From contig NZ_JQFW01000006.1 of the NCBI RefSeq assembly GCF_000753865.1, positions 62,001 to 126,000 on the forward strand: 64,000 nt of DNA. The letters are read 5' to 3'. The notes under the pieces are model-generated. The model did not search any database, had not been told where the DNA came from, and saw nothing but the letters and a program-made list of their open reading frames with translations. Shown in pieces: positions 38,522-47,840 of the stretch. This DNA is from Alteromonas sp. LOR (GTDB lineage: Bacteria; Pseudomonadota; Gammaproteobacteria; Enterobacterales; Alteromonadaceae). The position numbers were made by a program, and so were the translations under genes. Within the stretch, counting starts at the first letter, position 1, and every line of letters starts with the position of its first letter.

Positions 38522-40039
38522 ATGACAATTGAGATAAAAGTTCCGGTTCTACCTGAGTCAGTTGCCGATGCCTCCATTGCAACCTGGCACGTTAAAGCCG
38601 GTGATGCAGTTAAACGAGACCAGAATCTGGTTGATATTGAAACTGATAAAGTAGTTCTAGAAGTTGTAGCGCCAGCGGACGGTACAATCGGTGAGATCTT
38701 GAACGAAGAGGGTGCAACGGTTTTAGGTGAGCAGGTTATCGCGAAACTTGAAGAGGGCGGCGCTGCTGCTCCGGCTAAATCAGACTCGTCTGACTCTGAA
38801 AAAGAGTCTAGACCAGCAAAAGCTGATAAGTCTGAAAGCGCACCTGCTGGTAAAGCTTCTGACGTAAAAGTGCCAGTATTACCAGAGTCTGTTGCTGACG
38901 CTACTATCGCTACTTGGCACGTAGGTGTTGGCGAAGCGGTATCGCGCGATCAAAATCTAGTAGATATTGAGACGGATAAAGTGGTACTTGAAGTGGTAGC
39001 TCCTGCTGATGGTTCACTGTCAGAAATTGTTGCCGAAGAGGGTGCAACGGTAACCGCTGAAGAAGTGATTGCTAAGTTTGTAGAAGGCGCTTCTGGCGGC
39101 GCTGCTGCGTCTGCTCCTGCAGATGATAGTGACGAGAGCGATGATAGCAGCGATGCATTAAGCCCATCAGTTCGTCGTTTACTTGCAGAGAAAGGTGTCG
39201 ATGCATCTAGTGTTAAAGGCACAGGTAAAAATGGTCGCATCACTAAAGAAGATGTTGAAAAGCACCTGAAAGGTGGCAATAAGGCACCTGCGGCAGCTTC
39301 TTCATCAAGCGAAGCAACACCAGACTTACCGGTTGGAAATCGCACTGAAAAACGCGTTCCAATGACACGTCTTCGCAAGACAATCGCGAACCGTTTGTTA
39401 GAAGCGAAAAATTCTACGGCCATGCTTACTACGTTTAACGAAGTAAATATGAAGCCTATTATGGAATTGCGTAAGCAGTACCAAGAGAGTTTCGAAAAAC
39501 GTCACGGTATTCGCCTTGGCTTCATGTCTTTCTATGTGAAAGCAGTGACTGAAGCCCTTAAGCGCTTCCCTGAAGTGAATGCGTCTATTGACGGTGATGA
39601 TATTGTTTATCACAACTACTTCGATATCTCTATTGCAGTATCAACGCCACGTGGATTGGTAACACCAATTCTTAAAGATACCGATACGTTAGGTATGGCC
39701 GGTGTTGAGAAGGGTATTAAAGAATTAGCATTGAAAGGTCGTGACGGTAAGCTAGCAATGGCTGATCTACAAGGTGGTAACTTCACCATCACGAACGGCG
39801 GTGTTTTTGGTTCACTAATGTCTACACCAATCATTAATCCTCCTCAAAGCGCTATCTTGGGTATGCATAAAATCCAAGATCGTCCAATGGCGGTTAATGG
39901 GAAAGTAGAAATTTTGCCAATGATGTATCTTGCACTCTCTTACGATCACAGAATTGTTGATGGTAAAGAGTCAGTAGGCTTCTTGGTAACCGTAAAAGAG
40001 ATGCTTGAAGATCCGACACGTCTATTACTAGACGTATAA
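38522..40039 (+). CDS. sucB: 2-oxoglutarate dehydrogenase E2, dihydrolipoyl succinyltransferase with two lipoyl domains
   Basis: Core of the 2-oxoglutarate dehydrogenase complex. It transfers succinyl from lipoate to CoA. 505 residues, longer than the single-lipoyl E. coli SucB (405) because the lipoyl domain is duplicated: residues 1-80 and about 115-190 share near-identical blocks around the E-T-D-K lysine that carries lipoate. Ala/Ser/Glu-rich linkers follow each one. Then come the E3/E1-binding domain ([10 protein letters not shown]) and the catalytic domain with the active-site S-Y-D-H-R-I-V-D-G. Confidence 0.96.
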   Translation: MTIEIKVPVLPESVADASIATWHVKAGDAVKRDQNLVDIETDKVVLEVVAPADGTIGEILNEEGATVLGEQVIAKLEEGGAAAPAKSDSSDSEKESRPAKADKSESAPAGKASDVKVPVLPESVADATIATWHVGVGEAVSRDQNLVDIETDKVVLEVVAPADGSLSEIVAEEGATVTAEEVIAKFVEGASGGAAASAPADDSDESDDSSDALSPSVRRLLAEKGVDASSVKGTGKNGRITKEDVEKHLKGGNKAPAAASSSSEATPDLPVGNRTEKRVPMTRLRKTIANRLLEAKNSTAMLTTFNEVNMKPIMELRKQYQESFEKRHGIRLGFMSFYVKAVTEALKRFPEVNASIDGDDIVYHNYFDISIAVSTPRGLVTPILKDTDTLGMAGVEKGIKELALKGRDGKLAMADLQGGNFTITNGGVFGSLMSTPIINPPQSAILGMHKIQDRPMAVNGKVEILPMMYLALSYDHRIVDGKESVGFLVTVKEMLEDPTRLLLDV

Positions 40040-40108
40040 GACTTCCGTCTCACGCAATTGTGGTTAGTGGCAAATATGGTCTATGCTGTGTTTGCTTCTA
40101 ACGCAACG

Positions 40109-40162
40109 CTGATATTTGATGTGATAATATCAGCCAAACTAATCAAGTCGCATTTGCGACTT
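40109..40162 (+). terminator. Two successive hairpins between sucB and sucC
   Basis: The first has 8-base arms CTGATATT / AATATCAG (40109-40116, 40126-40133). The second has 7-base arms AAGTCGC / GCGACTT (40145-40151, 40156-40162) followed by a short T-rich stretch. The pair could terminate or attenuate sucAB transcripts before sucCD, or act as an mRNA processing site. Confidence 0.5.
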
Positions 40163-40192
40163 TTGTCTTACTAAAAATCGGATAGAAACACC

Positions 40193-41359
40193 ATGAATTT
40201 GCATGAATACCAAGGTAAGCAGCTATTCAAAGAATACGGTCTACCTGTTTCTGAAGGATACGCAGCAGACACTCCTGAAAGTGCTGTAGAGGCCGCTAAC
40301 CGCATTGGCGGTAGTGAGTGGGTAGTAAAATGTCAGGTCCACGCAGGTGGACGCGGTAAAGCAGGCGGCGTTAAGTTAGTAAAAGATACTGACGCAATTA
40401 AAGCTTTCGCAGAAAACTGGCTTGGCAAAAATTTGGTGACTTTCCAGACTGACGAAAATGGTCAGCCTGTGAGCAAAATCCTTGTTGAAACTTGCACAGA
40501 TATCGCTAACGAATTGTACCTTGGTGCAGTAGTTGACCGCACAACCCGTCGTGTTGTGTTTATGGCTTCTACTGAAGGTGGCGTTGAGATTGAAACTGTT
40601 GCTGAAGAAACACCAGAGAAAATTCTTAAAGCTGAAATCGACCCAATTGTTGGTGCTCAGCCTTACCAAGCACGCGAAATGGCGTTTAAACTTGGCCTTT
40701 CTGGCGTTCAAATCAAACAATTTACTAAGATTTTCCTTGGCCTAGCTAAGATGTTTGAAGATCTTGATGTTGCATTGATTGAAATTAACCCGCTTGTAAT
40801 CAAAGAAGATGGTGACCTTCACTGTCTTGACGCTAAGCTAGCTATCGATGGCAACGCGTTATATCGCCAGCCTAAAGTTAAAGCTATGCAAGATCCTACT
40901 CAAGAAGATGCACGTGAAGCGCATGCTGCTGAGTTCGAACTTAACTATGTTGCTCTAGACGGTAACGTAGGTTGTATGGTTAACGGTGCCGGCCTAGCAA
41001 TGGGTACAATGGACATCGTAAACCTACACGGTGGCAAGCCAGCTAACTTCCTAGACGTTGGTGGCGGCGCGACTAAAGAGCGTGTTGCAGAAGCATTCAA
41101 AATCATCTTATCTGACGATAACGTTAAAGCGGTTTTAGTTAACATCTTTGGTGGTATCGTTCGTTGTGACATGATTGCCGAAGGTATCATTGGTGCAGTT
41201 AAAGAAGTGGGTGTTAATGTTCCTGTTGTTGTACGTCTTGAAGGTACAAACGCAGAGCTTGGCCGTGAGGTTCTAGCGAACTCTGGTTTAGATATCATTG
41301 CTGCTGAGTCGCTAACTGATGCAGCACAGAAAGTTGTAGCTGCAGCGGAGGGCAAATAA
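40193..41359 (+). CDS. sucC: Succinyl-CoA synthetase beta subunit (ADP-forming)
   Basis: Forms succinate and ATP from succinyl-CoA together with SucD. 388 residues, as in E. coli. N-terminal ATP-grasp domain starts [12 protein letters not shown], with nucleotide-binding [14 protein letters not shown]. The C-terminal ligase domain has [10 protein letters not shown]. The stop shares a base with the sucD ATG (TAATG), so expression of the pair is coupled. Confidence 0.97.
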   Translation: MNLHEYQGKQLFKEYGLPVSEGYAADTPESAVEAANRIGGSEWVVKCQVHAGGRGKAGGVKLVKDTDAIKAFAENWLGKNLVTFQTDENGQPVSKILVETCTDIANELYLGAVVDRTTRRVVFMASTEGGVEIETVAEETPEKILKAEIDPIVGAQPYQAREMAFKLGLSGVQIKQFTKIFLGLAKMFEDLDVALIEINPLVIKEDGDLHCLDAKLAIDGNALYRQPKVKAMQDPTQEDAREAHAAEFELNYVALDGNVGCMVNGAGLAMGTMDIVNLHGGKPANFLDVGGGATKERVAEAFKIILSDDNVKAVLVNIFGGIVRCDMIAEGIIGAVKEVGVNVPVVVRLEGTNAELGREVLANSGLDIIAAESLTDAAQKVVAAAEGK

Positions 41360-42231
41360 TGTCTGTATTAATTAACAAAGATACCAAAGTAATCTGTCAG
41401 GGTTTCACTGGTGGTCAAGGTACTTTCCACTCTGAGCAAGCGATTGCTTACGGTACGCAAATGGTTGGTGGTGTTACACCAGGCAAAGGCGGCACTGAGC
41501 ACCTGGGTCTTCCAGTATTCAATACAGTACGTGAAGCGGTAGAAGCAACAGGCGCAACGGCAACTGTTATCTATGTACCAGCTGCATTCTGTAAAGATTC
41601 AATCGTTGAAGCTGCTGATGCTGGCATCGAGCTTATCGTTTGTATTACTGAAGGTATTCCTACGCTAGATATGCTTTACGTTAAAGAATACGTAAATGCT
41701 AAAGGCGTTCGCATGATTGGTCCAAACTGCCCAGGTGTGATTACTCCTGGAGAGTGTAAGATTGGTATCATGCCTGGACACATCCACAAGCCTGGTAAAG
41801 TAGGTATTGTTTCTCGCTCTGGTACACTTACGTACGAAGCGGTTAAGCAAACTACTGACGAAGGTTTCGGTCAGTCTAGCTGTGTTGGTATTGGTGGTGA
41901 CCCTATTCCGGGTTCTAACTTCATCGACATCCTTCAGTTGTTCCAAGACGATCCTCAAACAGAAGCTATCGTTATGATTGGTGAGATTGGTGGTACAGCA
42001 GAAGAAGAAGCTGCTGAATTCATCAAAGCTAACGTAACTAAGCCTGTTGTTTCTTACATTGCGGGTGTAACTGCACCTGAAGGTAAGCGTATGGGTCACG
42101 CTGGAGCAATCATTGCCGGCGGTAAAGGTACAGCTGACGAGAAATTTAAAGCACTAGAAGATGCGGGTGTTAAAACCGTGCGCTCTCTTGCTGACATCGG
42201 CAAAGCACTTCGCGAAACCACTGGTTGGTAA
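41359..42231 (+). CDS. sucD: Succinyl-CoA synthetase alpha subunit
   Basis: 290 residues. The CoA-binding Rossmann domain has [10 protein letters not shown]. The phosphorylated catalytic His is in R-M-G-H-A-G-A-I-I, and G-G-D-P-I-P-G and G-E-I-G-G-T-A-E-E are also conserved. Last gene of the TCA block, followed by a strong terminator. Confidence 0.97.
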   Translation: MSVLINKDTKVICQGFTGGQGTFHSEQAIAYGTQMVGGVTPGKGGTEHLGLPVFNTVREAVEATGATATVIYVPAAFCKDSIVEAADAGIELIVCITEGIPTLDMLYVKEYVNAKGVRMIGPNCPGVITPGECKIGIMPGHIHKPGKVGIVSRSGTLTYEAVKQTTDEGFGQSSCVGIGGDPIPGSNFIDILQLFQDDPQTEAIVMIGEIGGTAEEEAAEFIKANVTKPVVSYIAGVTAPEGKRMGHAGAIIAGGKGTADEKFKALEDAGVKTVRSLADIGKALRETTGW

Positions 42232-42281
42232 GCGATAGACTTGCCAAGTAGCTATCTAAAATAGCCACTTTAAATAGTTAT

Positions 42282-42309
42282 AAAAAACCCGCTTATAGCG
42301 GGTTTTTTT
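42282..42309 (+). terminator. Rho-independent terminator after sucD
   Basis: Perfect 11-base arms AAAAAACCCGC / GCGGGTTTTTT around TTATA, closing the sdh-suc block. Confidence 0.88.
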
Positions 42310-42486
42310 ATGGCTAATCATTTTTTACTAGGCTTAATGCACAAACTTCTATTTACATTTTATTTTGCCTTGATGAAACAAAAGAACAACAAAACACCCT
42401 GAAAGCCCCGTTTTTATGCCTTTTGCGTAATTAACTTACAAAATTACATTTGCTGCTAATGTTAACGTATTGTTGAAAAAGTGGAT

Positions 42487-42500
42487 TGAATACGTATGCA
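42487..42500. promoter_or_regulatory. Regulon motif copy 1, upstream of TonB-dependent receptor 1
   Basis: TGAATACGTATGCA, a near-palindrome of form TGnATACGTATnCA, 118 bp before the receptor ATG. The identical word occurs at three other starts in the glucan locus. The symmetry suits a LacI-type dimer, for example a maltose regulator; the regulator itself is not in the window. Confidence 0.7.
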
Positions 42501-42617
42501 AGCAATTGTGCAATAACTCACACCTCTATAGCATTACGCCATGTAATCTATTGTCATTTCTTTGTCACAATAACAATTAAATAGGCAAAAATTGAAACCT
42601 TACGGGACACCTGTTTT

Positions 42618-45539
42618 ATGAAACACTTTAAACCAAACCTAATTAAGACAGCGCTTATCGCTGGCGGCGTTGCTTTTGGTAGTGCTCCTGCACTAGCTCA
42701 GCAGTCAGATACAGACGCAGTTGATGAAACGGCAGTGGAAGTCATTGAAGTTAGTGGCATCCGCGGAAGTTTACAACGCGCGCAAGCGATAAAAATGGAC
42801 AACACCTCAATTGTAGAGGCACTTTCTGCAGAAGATATTGGTAAATTACCAGATACCTCTATTGCTGAATCACTAGCCCGCCTTCCAGGTCTAGCCGGTG
42901 AGCGTAGAAACGGCAGAACAAGTGGTCTCTCAGTGCGTGGTTTTAATGAAAACTACGTGGGTACAACGCTTAATGGACGCGAACTATTAGGTATGGGTGA
43001 TAACCGTGGGGTTGAGTTCGATTTGTATCCTACTGAAATCGTTTCTAACATACTTGTTTATAAAACACCTGAAGCCGGTCTTATGACTCAGGGCATCGGT
43101 GGTACCATCGACATTCAAACAGTAAGCCCGTTAACAGCAAAAGAAACGTTTGCAATAAACGGCAGCTTTGAGATGAACGGTGAAGATTCTGGTAACCCAG
43201 ATTTTGACAACAAGGGTCACAGAATATCGTTTAACTACGTTGATCAGTTTGCAAACGACACATTAGGTGTTGCGCTTGTTGTTGCTGATATGGAATCGCC
43301 ACGACAAGAAAAGTATTTCCGTGGTTGGGGATATGCCAATGTCAATACAACGCCAGAGGGTACATTTGATGACAATGGCAATCCTTTATGGAATCCAAGA
43401 CGATTTGATGGCCAGGATACAGTCGAGGTTCCGGATGGTACCGTGATTTTAGGCGGTAACGACTCATTTACTCGTTCTGCCATGCTAGAGCGTACGTCAA
43501 TTGCCGGTGTCATAGAATACGCGCCAACCGACGATTTAACTATTCAATTTGACGCTCTATACATCGATTTTGAAGAAAACGATGTTCGAAGAGGGGTCGA
43601 AGAAGGTGGTGCTGAGTGGGGTACAAGCGAGTACACAATCACAGGTATTGAAGATGGTCTTGTAACATCAGGATACTACGATGGTTTCCACTCTGTAATC
43701 CGTAACGATTCGCGTCAGCAACAGGCGGAGCTAACTACTTTTGGTCTTAATGTTGAATACAACATTAACGACAACTGGACGGCAACTTTAGACGTTTCAA
43801 TGGGTGAAGTTGATAAGACTATCACTGATATCGAAAGTTATTCAGGTGTAGGACGTGCCGGTGTTGACGGTCGCCCACTTACTCCGCGTTCGTGGACAAT
43901 GACATCTACAGGTGCGGTTTACAGCGATCACCCAACTCTTGACGGTGTTGATTTAACCGACCCATCTTTAATTCAACTCGCTGGACCTCAAGCATGGGGC
44001 GGTTCATTAGCACCTGTTGAGCAATTCCAAGGCGTTGAAGGCTTTGGTCCAGATACTGCGCAAGATGGTTTTGTGAATGAGCCAATTTTTGATGAAACTC
44101 TAGATGCAGTAAGACTTGATATTGAAGGTTTTGTTGATTGGGGCATGTTCTCTAAATTTACCGCTGGTGTAAATTATCAAGAGCGTGAAAAAGCAAAAGA
44201 CAACAATGGTGCTTTCTTAACCTCTCCACTATGGCCAAGTTCAGAATCTATTCCAAACCCTATTGGCGTAGCTGACTTAAGCCACATTGGTGTGGAAGGT
44301 GTTGTAGCCTACGACAGTCTAGCTCTTTACCGAAGTGGCTACTACATTGAAACTGAAGCTGAACTGTTTGAAAACGGTCGTATCGGTGACACTTATACCA
44401 TTACCGAAGATTTGTTGACTGCATACGCCAAGTTAAGCATTGATACTGAGTTACGTGGTATTTTCATCACAGGTAACTTAGGGCTTCAAATTATCGATGT
44501 AGACCAAACGGGTACTGGATTTAATACAACAACCGGTCCAACAGGCTTCACAGCTGTAACGCCAGTCTCTGATGGTTCGTCGTACCACGATATTCTACCG
44601 ACGCTTAACTTAAGCTTTGAGGTTGCTGAGAACCAGTTTATCCGTACCGCGATGGGTAAAGTGTTGAGCCGTCCACGTATGGATGACATGAGACCTAACA
44701 ACACGGTTAGCTTCACGTTTAACGACCAGCAAATTATTTCTCAAAACGTGGCTAACGGGCCTTGGTCTGCAAGCTCGGGTAATGCACAACTTAGACCGCT
44801 TCAAGCAAACCAATTTGACATTGCTTATGAGAATTACTTTGCAGATTCTGGTTACGTCGCTGTTAGCTTCTTCTATAAAGACCTAACTAACTGGCACGTT
44901 AGCGGCCAAACAATTGGTGATTTTTCTGAGTCATTCATTGAAGGCTTCCATCAGACTTCAGGTCAAACCGATATCAACGGCGATGACGTGTTAGACGAGA
45001 ACGATATTGTTCCACCAGCTACATTTAACGGTGTTGTGAGTTTCCGTGAAGACGGCCTTGAAGGTTTCGTTAGAGGCTGGGAAGTACAAGGTAGTATTCC
45101 GTTTGACTTGTTCCACGAATCTCTTGAAGGTTTCGGTATGTTCGCAAGTGCAACTTTCCTAGACGGTGAGTTAGACAACGGCGATGCAGTACCAGGACTA
45201 TCAGATGAAACTTACTCACTTACCGCGTTTTATGAAAGCAATGGATTTGAAGTACGTGTTTCTGGCACCAAGCGTGATGCCTTTAGCACAGAAACAAGAG
45301 CGGTAAGTCTTTCACTAGCACAAATACAGGATGCTGGTGTTGAACAGTGGGATGCGCAAATCGGTTATGACTTTAGCGAGTCTGGCATTGAGGCACTTTA
45401 CGGCTTACGCGTTACTCTGCAAGGTCAAAACCTAACAGATGAGCCAACTATCCGTACTAACCCAGGCGACGCACGTCAAATTACTGAATTCCAACAGTAT
45501 GGACGCAACTTCCTACTCGGTGTTAACTACACGTTCTAA
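42618..45539 (+). CDS. TonB-dependent receptor, probably for alpha-glucan oligosaccharides
   Basis: Outer-membrane transporter powered by TonB. 973 residues: signal peptide ending A-L-A-Q near residue 28, TonB-box-like V-E-V-I-E-V-S-G-I, plug domain (I-A-E-S-L-A-R-L-P-G, V-R-G-F-N-E-N-Y) and a long beta-barrel ending in aromatic Phe. It belongs to the large receptor group common in Alteromonadales and Caulobacterales that lacks a SusD partner. Motif copy 1 upstream and the pullulanase/amylase neighbours point to maltodextrin uptake, an inference. A terminator separates it from the halogenase gene. Confidence 0.88.
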   Translation: MKHFKPNLIKTALIAGGVAFGSAPALAQQSDTDAVDETAVEVIEVSGIRGSLQRAQAIKMDNTSIVEALSAEDIGKLPDTSIAESLARLPGLAGERRNGRTSGLSVRGFNENYVGTTLNGRELLGMGDNRGVEFDLYPTEIVSNILVYKTPEAGLMTQGIGGTIDIQTVSPLTAKETFAINGSFEMNGEDSGNPDFDNKGHRISFNYVDQFANDTLGVALVVADMESPRQEKYFRGWGYANVNTTPEGTFDDNGNPLWNPRRFDGQDTVEVPDGTVILGGNDSFTRSAMLERTSIAGVIEYAPTDDLTIQFDALYIDFEENDVRRGVEEGGAEWGTSEYTITGIEDGLVTSGYYDGFHSVIRNDSRQQQAELTTFGLNVEYNINDNWTATLDVSMGEVDKTITDIESYSGVGRAGVDGRPLTPRSWTMTSTGAVYSDHPTLDGVDLTDPSLIQLAGPQAWGGSLAPVEQFQGVEGFGPDTAQDGFVNEPIFDETLDAVRLDIEGFVDWGMFSKFTAGVNYQEREKAKDNNGAFLTSPLWPSSESIPNPIGVADLSHIGVEGVVAYDSLALYRSGYYIETEAELFENGRIGDTYTITEDLLTAYAKLSIDTELRGIFITGNLGLQIIDVDQTGTGFNTTTGPTGFTAVTPVSDGSSYHDILPTLNLSFEVAENQFIRTAMGKVLSRPRMDDMRPNNTVSFTFNDQQIISQNVANGPWSASSGNAQLRPLQANQFDIAYENYFADSGYVAVSFFYKDLTNWHVSGQTIGDFSESFIEGFHQTSGQTDINGDDVLDENDIVPPATFNGVVSFREDGLEGFVRGWEVQGSIPFDLFHESLEGFGMFASATFLDGELDNGDAVPGLSDETYSLTAFYESNGFEVRVSGTKRDAFSTETRAVSLSLAQIQDAGVEQWDAQIGYDFSESGIEALYGLRVTLQGQNLTDEPTIRTNPGDARQITEFQQYGRNFLLGVNYTF

Positions 45540-45609
45540 TGTTTGATAACGCTAAACTTGTGCCGCTCTTATTGGGAGTGGTATAAACAGAGTTAGAAAG
45601 ATAAAAATG

Positions 45610-45642
45610 AAGGCCCCAAATAGTCATGCTGATTGGGGCCTT
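45610..45642 (+). terminator. Rho-independent terminator after TonB-dependent receptor 1
   Basis: Perfect 10-base arms AAGGCCCCAA / TTGGGGCCTT (45610-45619, 45633-45642) with a 13-base loop, followed by TT. Confidence 0.82.
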
Positions 45643-45752
45643 TTATCGTAAACCCCTTCTTTTTATTATCGTTAAAGCAGAAGCAAAAGCAAAAAGCAGT
45701 ACGCTCAAGCGTTAATAAAAAGGTGAAGTTTACAAGCGGCAGTGGCAAAAAT

Positions 45753-47246
45753 ATGACAAACACAGCAGTAAAAGATGTAGTAATTGTGGGTGGTGGAACA
45801 GCTGGCTGGATTTCAGCTGCGGTTGTCAAACGTCTATTAGGTTCTCGAGTTAACGTTACATTGGTGGAATCAGAAGATATTGGCACCGTAGGCGTAGGCG
45901 AGGCGACTATACCACCTATTATACTGCTCAATAAGATGCTGGGTTTGGATGAGAAAGAATTTCTCAGAGAAACGAAAGCTACTATGAAGCTCGCTATTCG
46001 TTTCGAGAATTGGAAAGAGCAGGGTGATAGTTATTACCATACCTTTGGTGCACCGGGTAAAAGTTTTGCGTTTTGCCATTTTCATCATTATTTTAAACGT
46101 GCGCAAAAATTGGGTCTCAAAGACTCTATTTGGGAATACGACCTCAACTATCTTGCCTGCGAGGCGGGAAAATTTGCCCACATAAAATCTCCTGATCCCA
46201 TCATTGAAATGCCTTATGCGTATCACTTTGATGCTTCGTTGTACGCTCGATTTCTTCGTAAGAAATGCGAAGAAATGGGGGTTGTTCGTGAAGAGGGGAT
46301 TATAGAGCGGGTAGAGCAGCATACCGAAAACGGCTTTATAAAAGCCGTCACGTTAAAGGATGGCACTTCAATAAGCGGTGATCTTTTCATCGACTGCTCA
46401 GGGTTTAAAGGTTTGCTTACCCAACAAACCCTCAATACGGGCTATGAAGATTGGTCACATTGGCTGCCATGCGATCGCGCTGTGGCAATGCCCTCAGAAC
46501 GTCATGAAAACACAAGCCCTTTTACTCGCTCAATTGCGCACAGCGCTGGGTGGCAGTGGCGTATTCCGTTGCAGCATCGTAACGGCAACGGCCTTGTTTA
46601 CAGCAGTAACTATTACAGTGACGATCAGGCGCTAAATATTTTATCTAATAATATCGATACCAAGCCACTGGCCGATCCTAATTTTATACGTTTTAAAACT
46701 GGTCGTAGACGTAAGCAATGGAACAAAAACGTCATTGCGGTAGGGCTGGCTAGCGGCTTCCTTGAGCCGTTGGAATCTACCAGTATTCATCTTATTCAAT
46801 CAGCCGTGGTACGTTTAATTCACCTGTTTCCTCACAATGGAATTAGGCAAGAACAGATTGATGAGTACAATCAGCAGTCTAAATTGGAATACGAGCAAAT
46901 TCGCGACTTTATAATATTGCATTATCATGTAAACGAACGTAACGATAGCCAGTTTTGGCGTGACGTGAGAAACATGGAAGTACCAAACAGTCTCACCCAT
47001 AAAATAGAATTGTTTAAGGCGTCGGGAAATATTTTTAGAGAGCAAAACGACCTTTTCTTAGAGAGTTCATGGCTACAGGTGATGATGGGCCAGGGAATTG
47101 ACGCTAACGATTACCACCCACTGGCGAACGCCATGTCGGATGAGAAACTCTTAGAGTTAATGCGTAATATTAAAAATATCAAAAATGAACCCGTGGGAAA
47201 AATTGCGACTCACGATATGTTTATTAAACAGTTTTGCGGCTTATAA
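45753..47246 (+). CDS. Flavin-dependent tryptophan-halogenase-like protein
   Basis: Member of the FADH2-dependent halogenase family, 497 residues from ATG 45753. FAD motif G-G-G-T-A-G-W is near residue 14. The catalytic Lys falls at residue 79 in M-K-L-A-I-R-F, the halogenase W-x-W-x-I-P motif (W-Q-W-R-I-P) near 267, and the Glu in E-P-L-E-S-T-S at 341. These match the positions known from PrnA, so it should be chemically competent. The longer frame from TTG 45633 starts inside a terminator and is rejected. Such genes are often found next to TonB-dependent receptors in sugar loci. The natural substrate is unknown, and a role in glucan use has not been shown. Confidence 0.88.
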   Translation: MTNTAVKDVVIVGGGTAGWISAAVVKRLLGSRVNVTLVESEDIGTVGVGEATIPPIILLNKMLGLDEKEFLRETKATMKLAIRFENWKEQGDSYYHTFGAPGKSFAFCHFHHYFKRAQKLGLKDSIWEYDLNYLACEAGKFAHIKSPDPIIEMPYAYHFDASLYARFLRKKCEEMGVVREEGIIERVEQHTENGFIKAVTLKDGTSISGDLFIDCSGFKGLLTQQTLNTGYEDWSHWLPCDRAVAMPSERHENTSPFTRSIAHSAGWQWRIPLQHRNGNGLVYSSNYYSDDQALNILSNNIDTKPLADPNFIRFKTGRRRKQWNKNVIAVGLASGFLEPLESTSIHLIQSAVVRLIHLFPHNGIRQEQIDEYNQQSKLEYEQIRDFIILHYHVNERNDSQFWRDVRNMEVPNSLTHKIELFKASGNIFREQNDLFLESSWLQVMMGQGIDANDYHPLANAMSDEKLLELMRNIKNIKNEPVGKIATHDMFIKQFCGL

Positions 47247-47320
47247 AACGCTTTTGCATATTTATCCATAAATCCGACGCTCCCAATCAGGTTGTATAAA
47301 AAATTAGCTACCATCGATTT

Positions 47321-47361
47321 AACACAGAGCCAGCGCGCTTTGCTGCCAAAGGCTCTGTGTT
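47321..47361 (+). terminator. Hairpin downstream of the halogenase gene, likely terminator
   Basis: Perfect 11-base arms AACACAGAGCC / GGCTCTGTGTT with an internal AGCGCGCT palindrome in the loop, then a T-rich stretch. The following 340 bases up to the next operator show no gene. Confidence 0.6.
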
Positions 47362-47703
47362 TATCCCTTTTTCCTTTGCCTCTATCTTTGTTCAATCACT
47401 CTATTGGTTGTAAAAAGGGAACGTAGGTTAAGTAAAGCAATCTCCTATACTAATCCCGCGCGTTATCTTTTTTCATACTTTTATGACTTATTTTCAACTA
47501 TCTACCTTATATTTCTCTTTTAATATCCCTGTGTTTTTCTACATCCTAAGCTTAACCTTGCCGTTTTAAATACGCTTATTAGCATCCTGATTTTTAACAT
47601 GTTCTCATTAAGCCTATTTTAAACCCGTCGCTAATTTACGTAACTTGTAACTTAAATGTTTACAAATTCCTTGTATTTGAAACATATGTTGCAGATATGT
47701 AAA

Positions 47704-47717
47704 TGAATACGTATGCA
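47704..47717. promoter_or_regulatory. Regulon motif copy 2, upstream of TonB-dependent receptor 2
   Basis: Exact TGAATACGTATGCA, 124 bp before the receptor ATG, nearly the same distance as copy 1 from its gene. Confidence 0.7.
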
Positions 47718-47840
47718 TAGCATTGCTCCCTTTTTGTACAAAACAGTAAGATTCATTACTGGAACAAAAGAGGCAAGTTAAGATCCGGATTAGCTGTTGT
47801 AGTCCTAACTTGTCGATAATAAACAAAGAATGGGACACCC

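Noticed and set aside
45633..45752. 40-residue N-terminal extension of the halogenase
   Set aside because: It would start at TTG within the 3' arm of a terminator hairpin; the conserved FAD motif fits the ATG at 45753.
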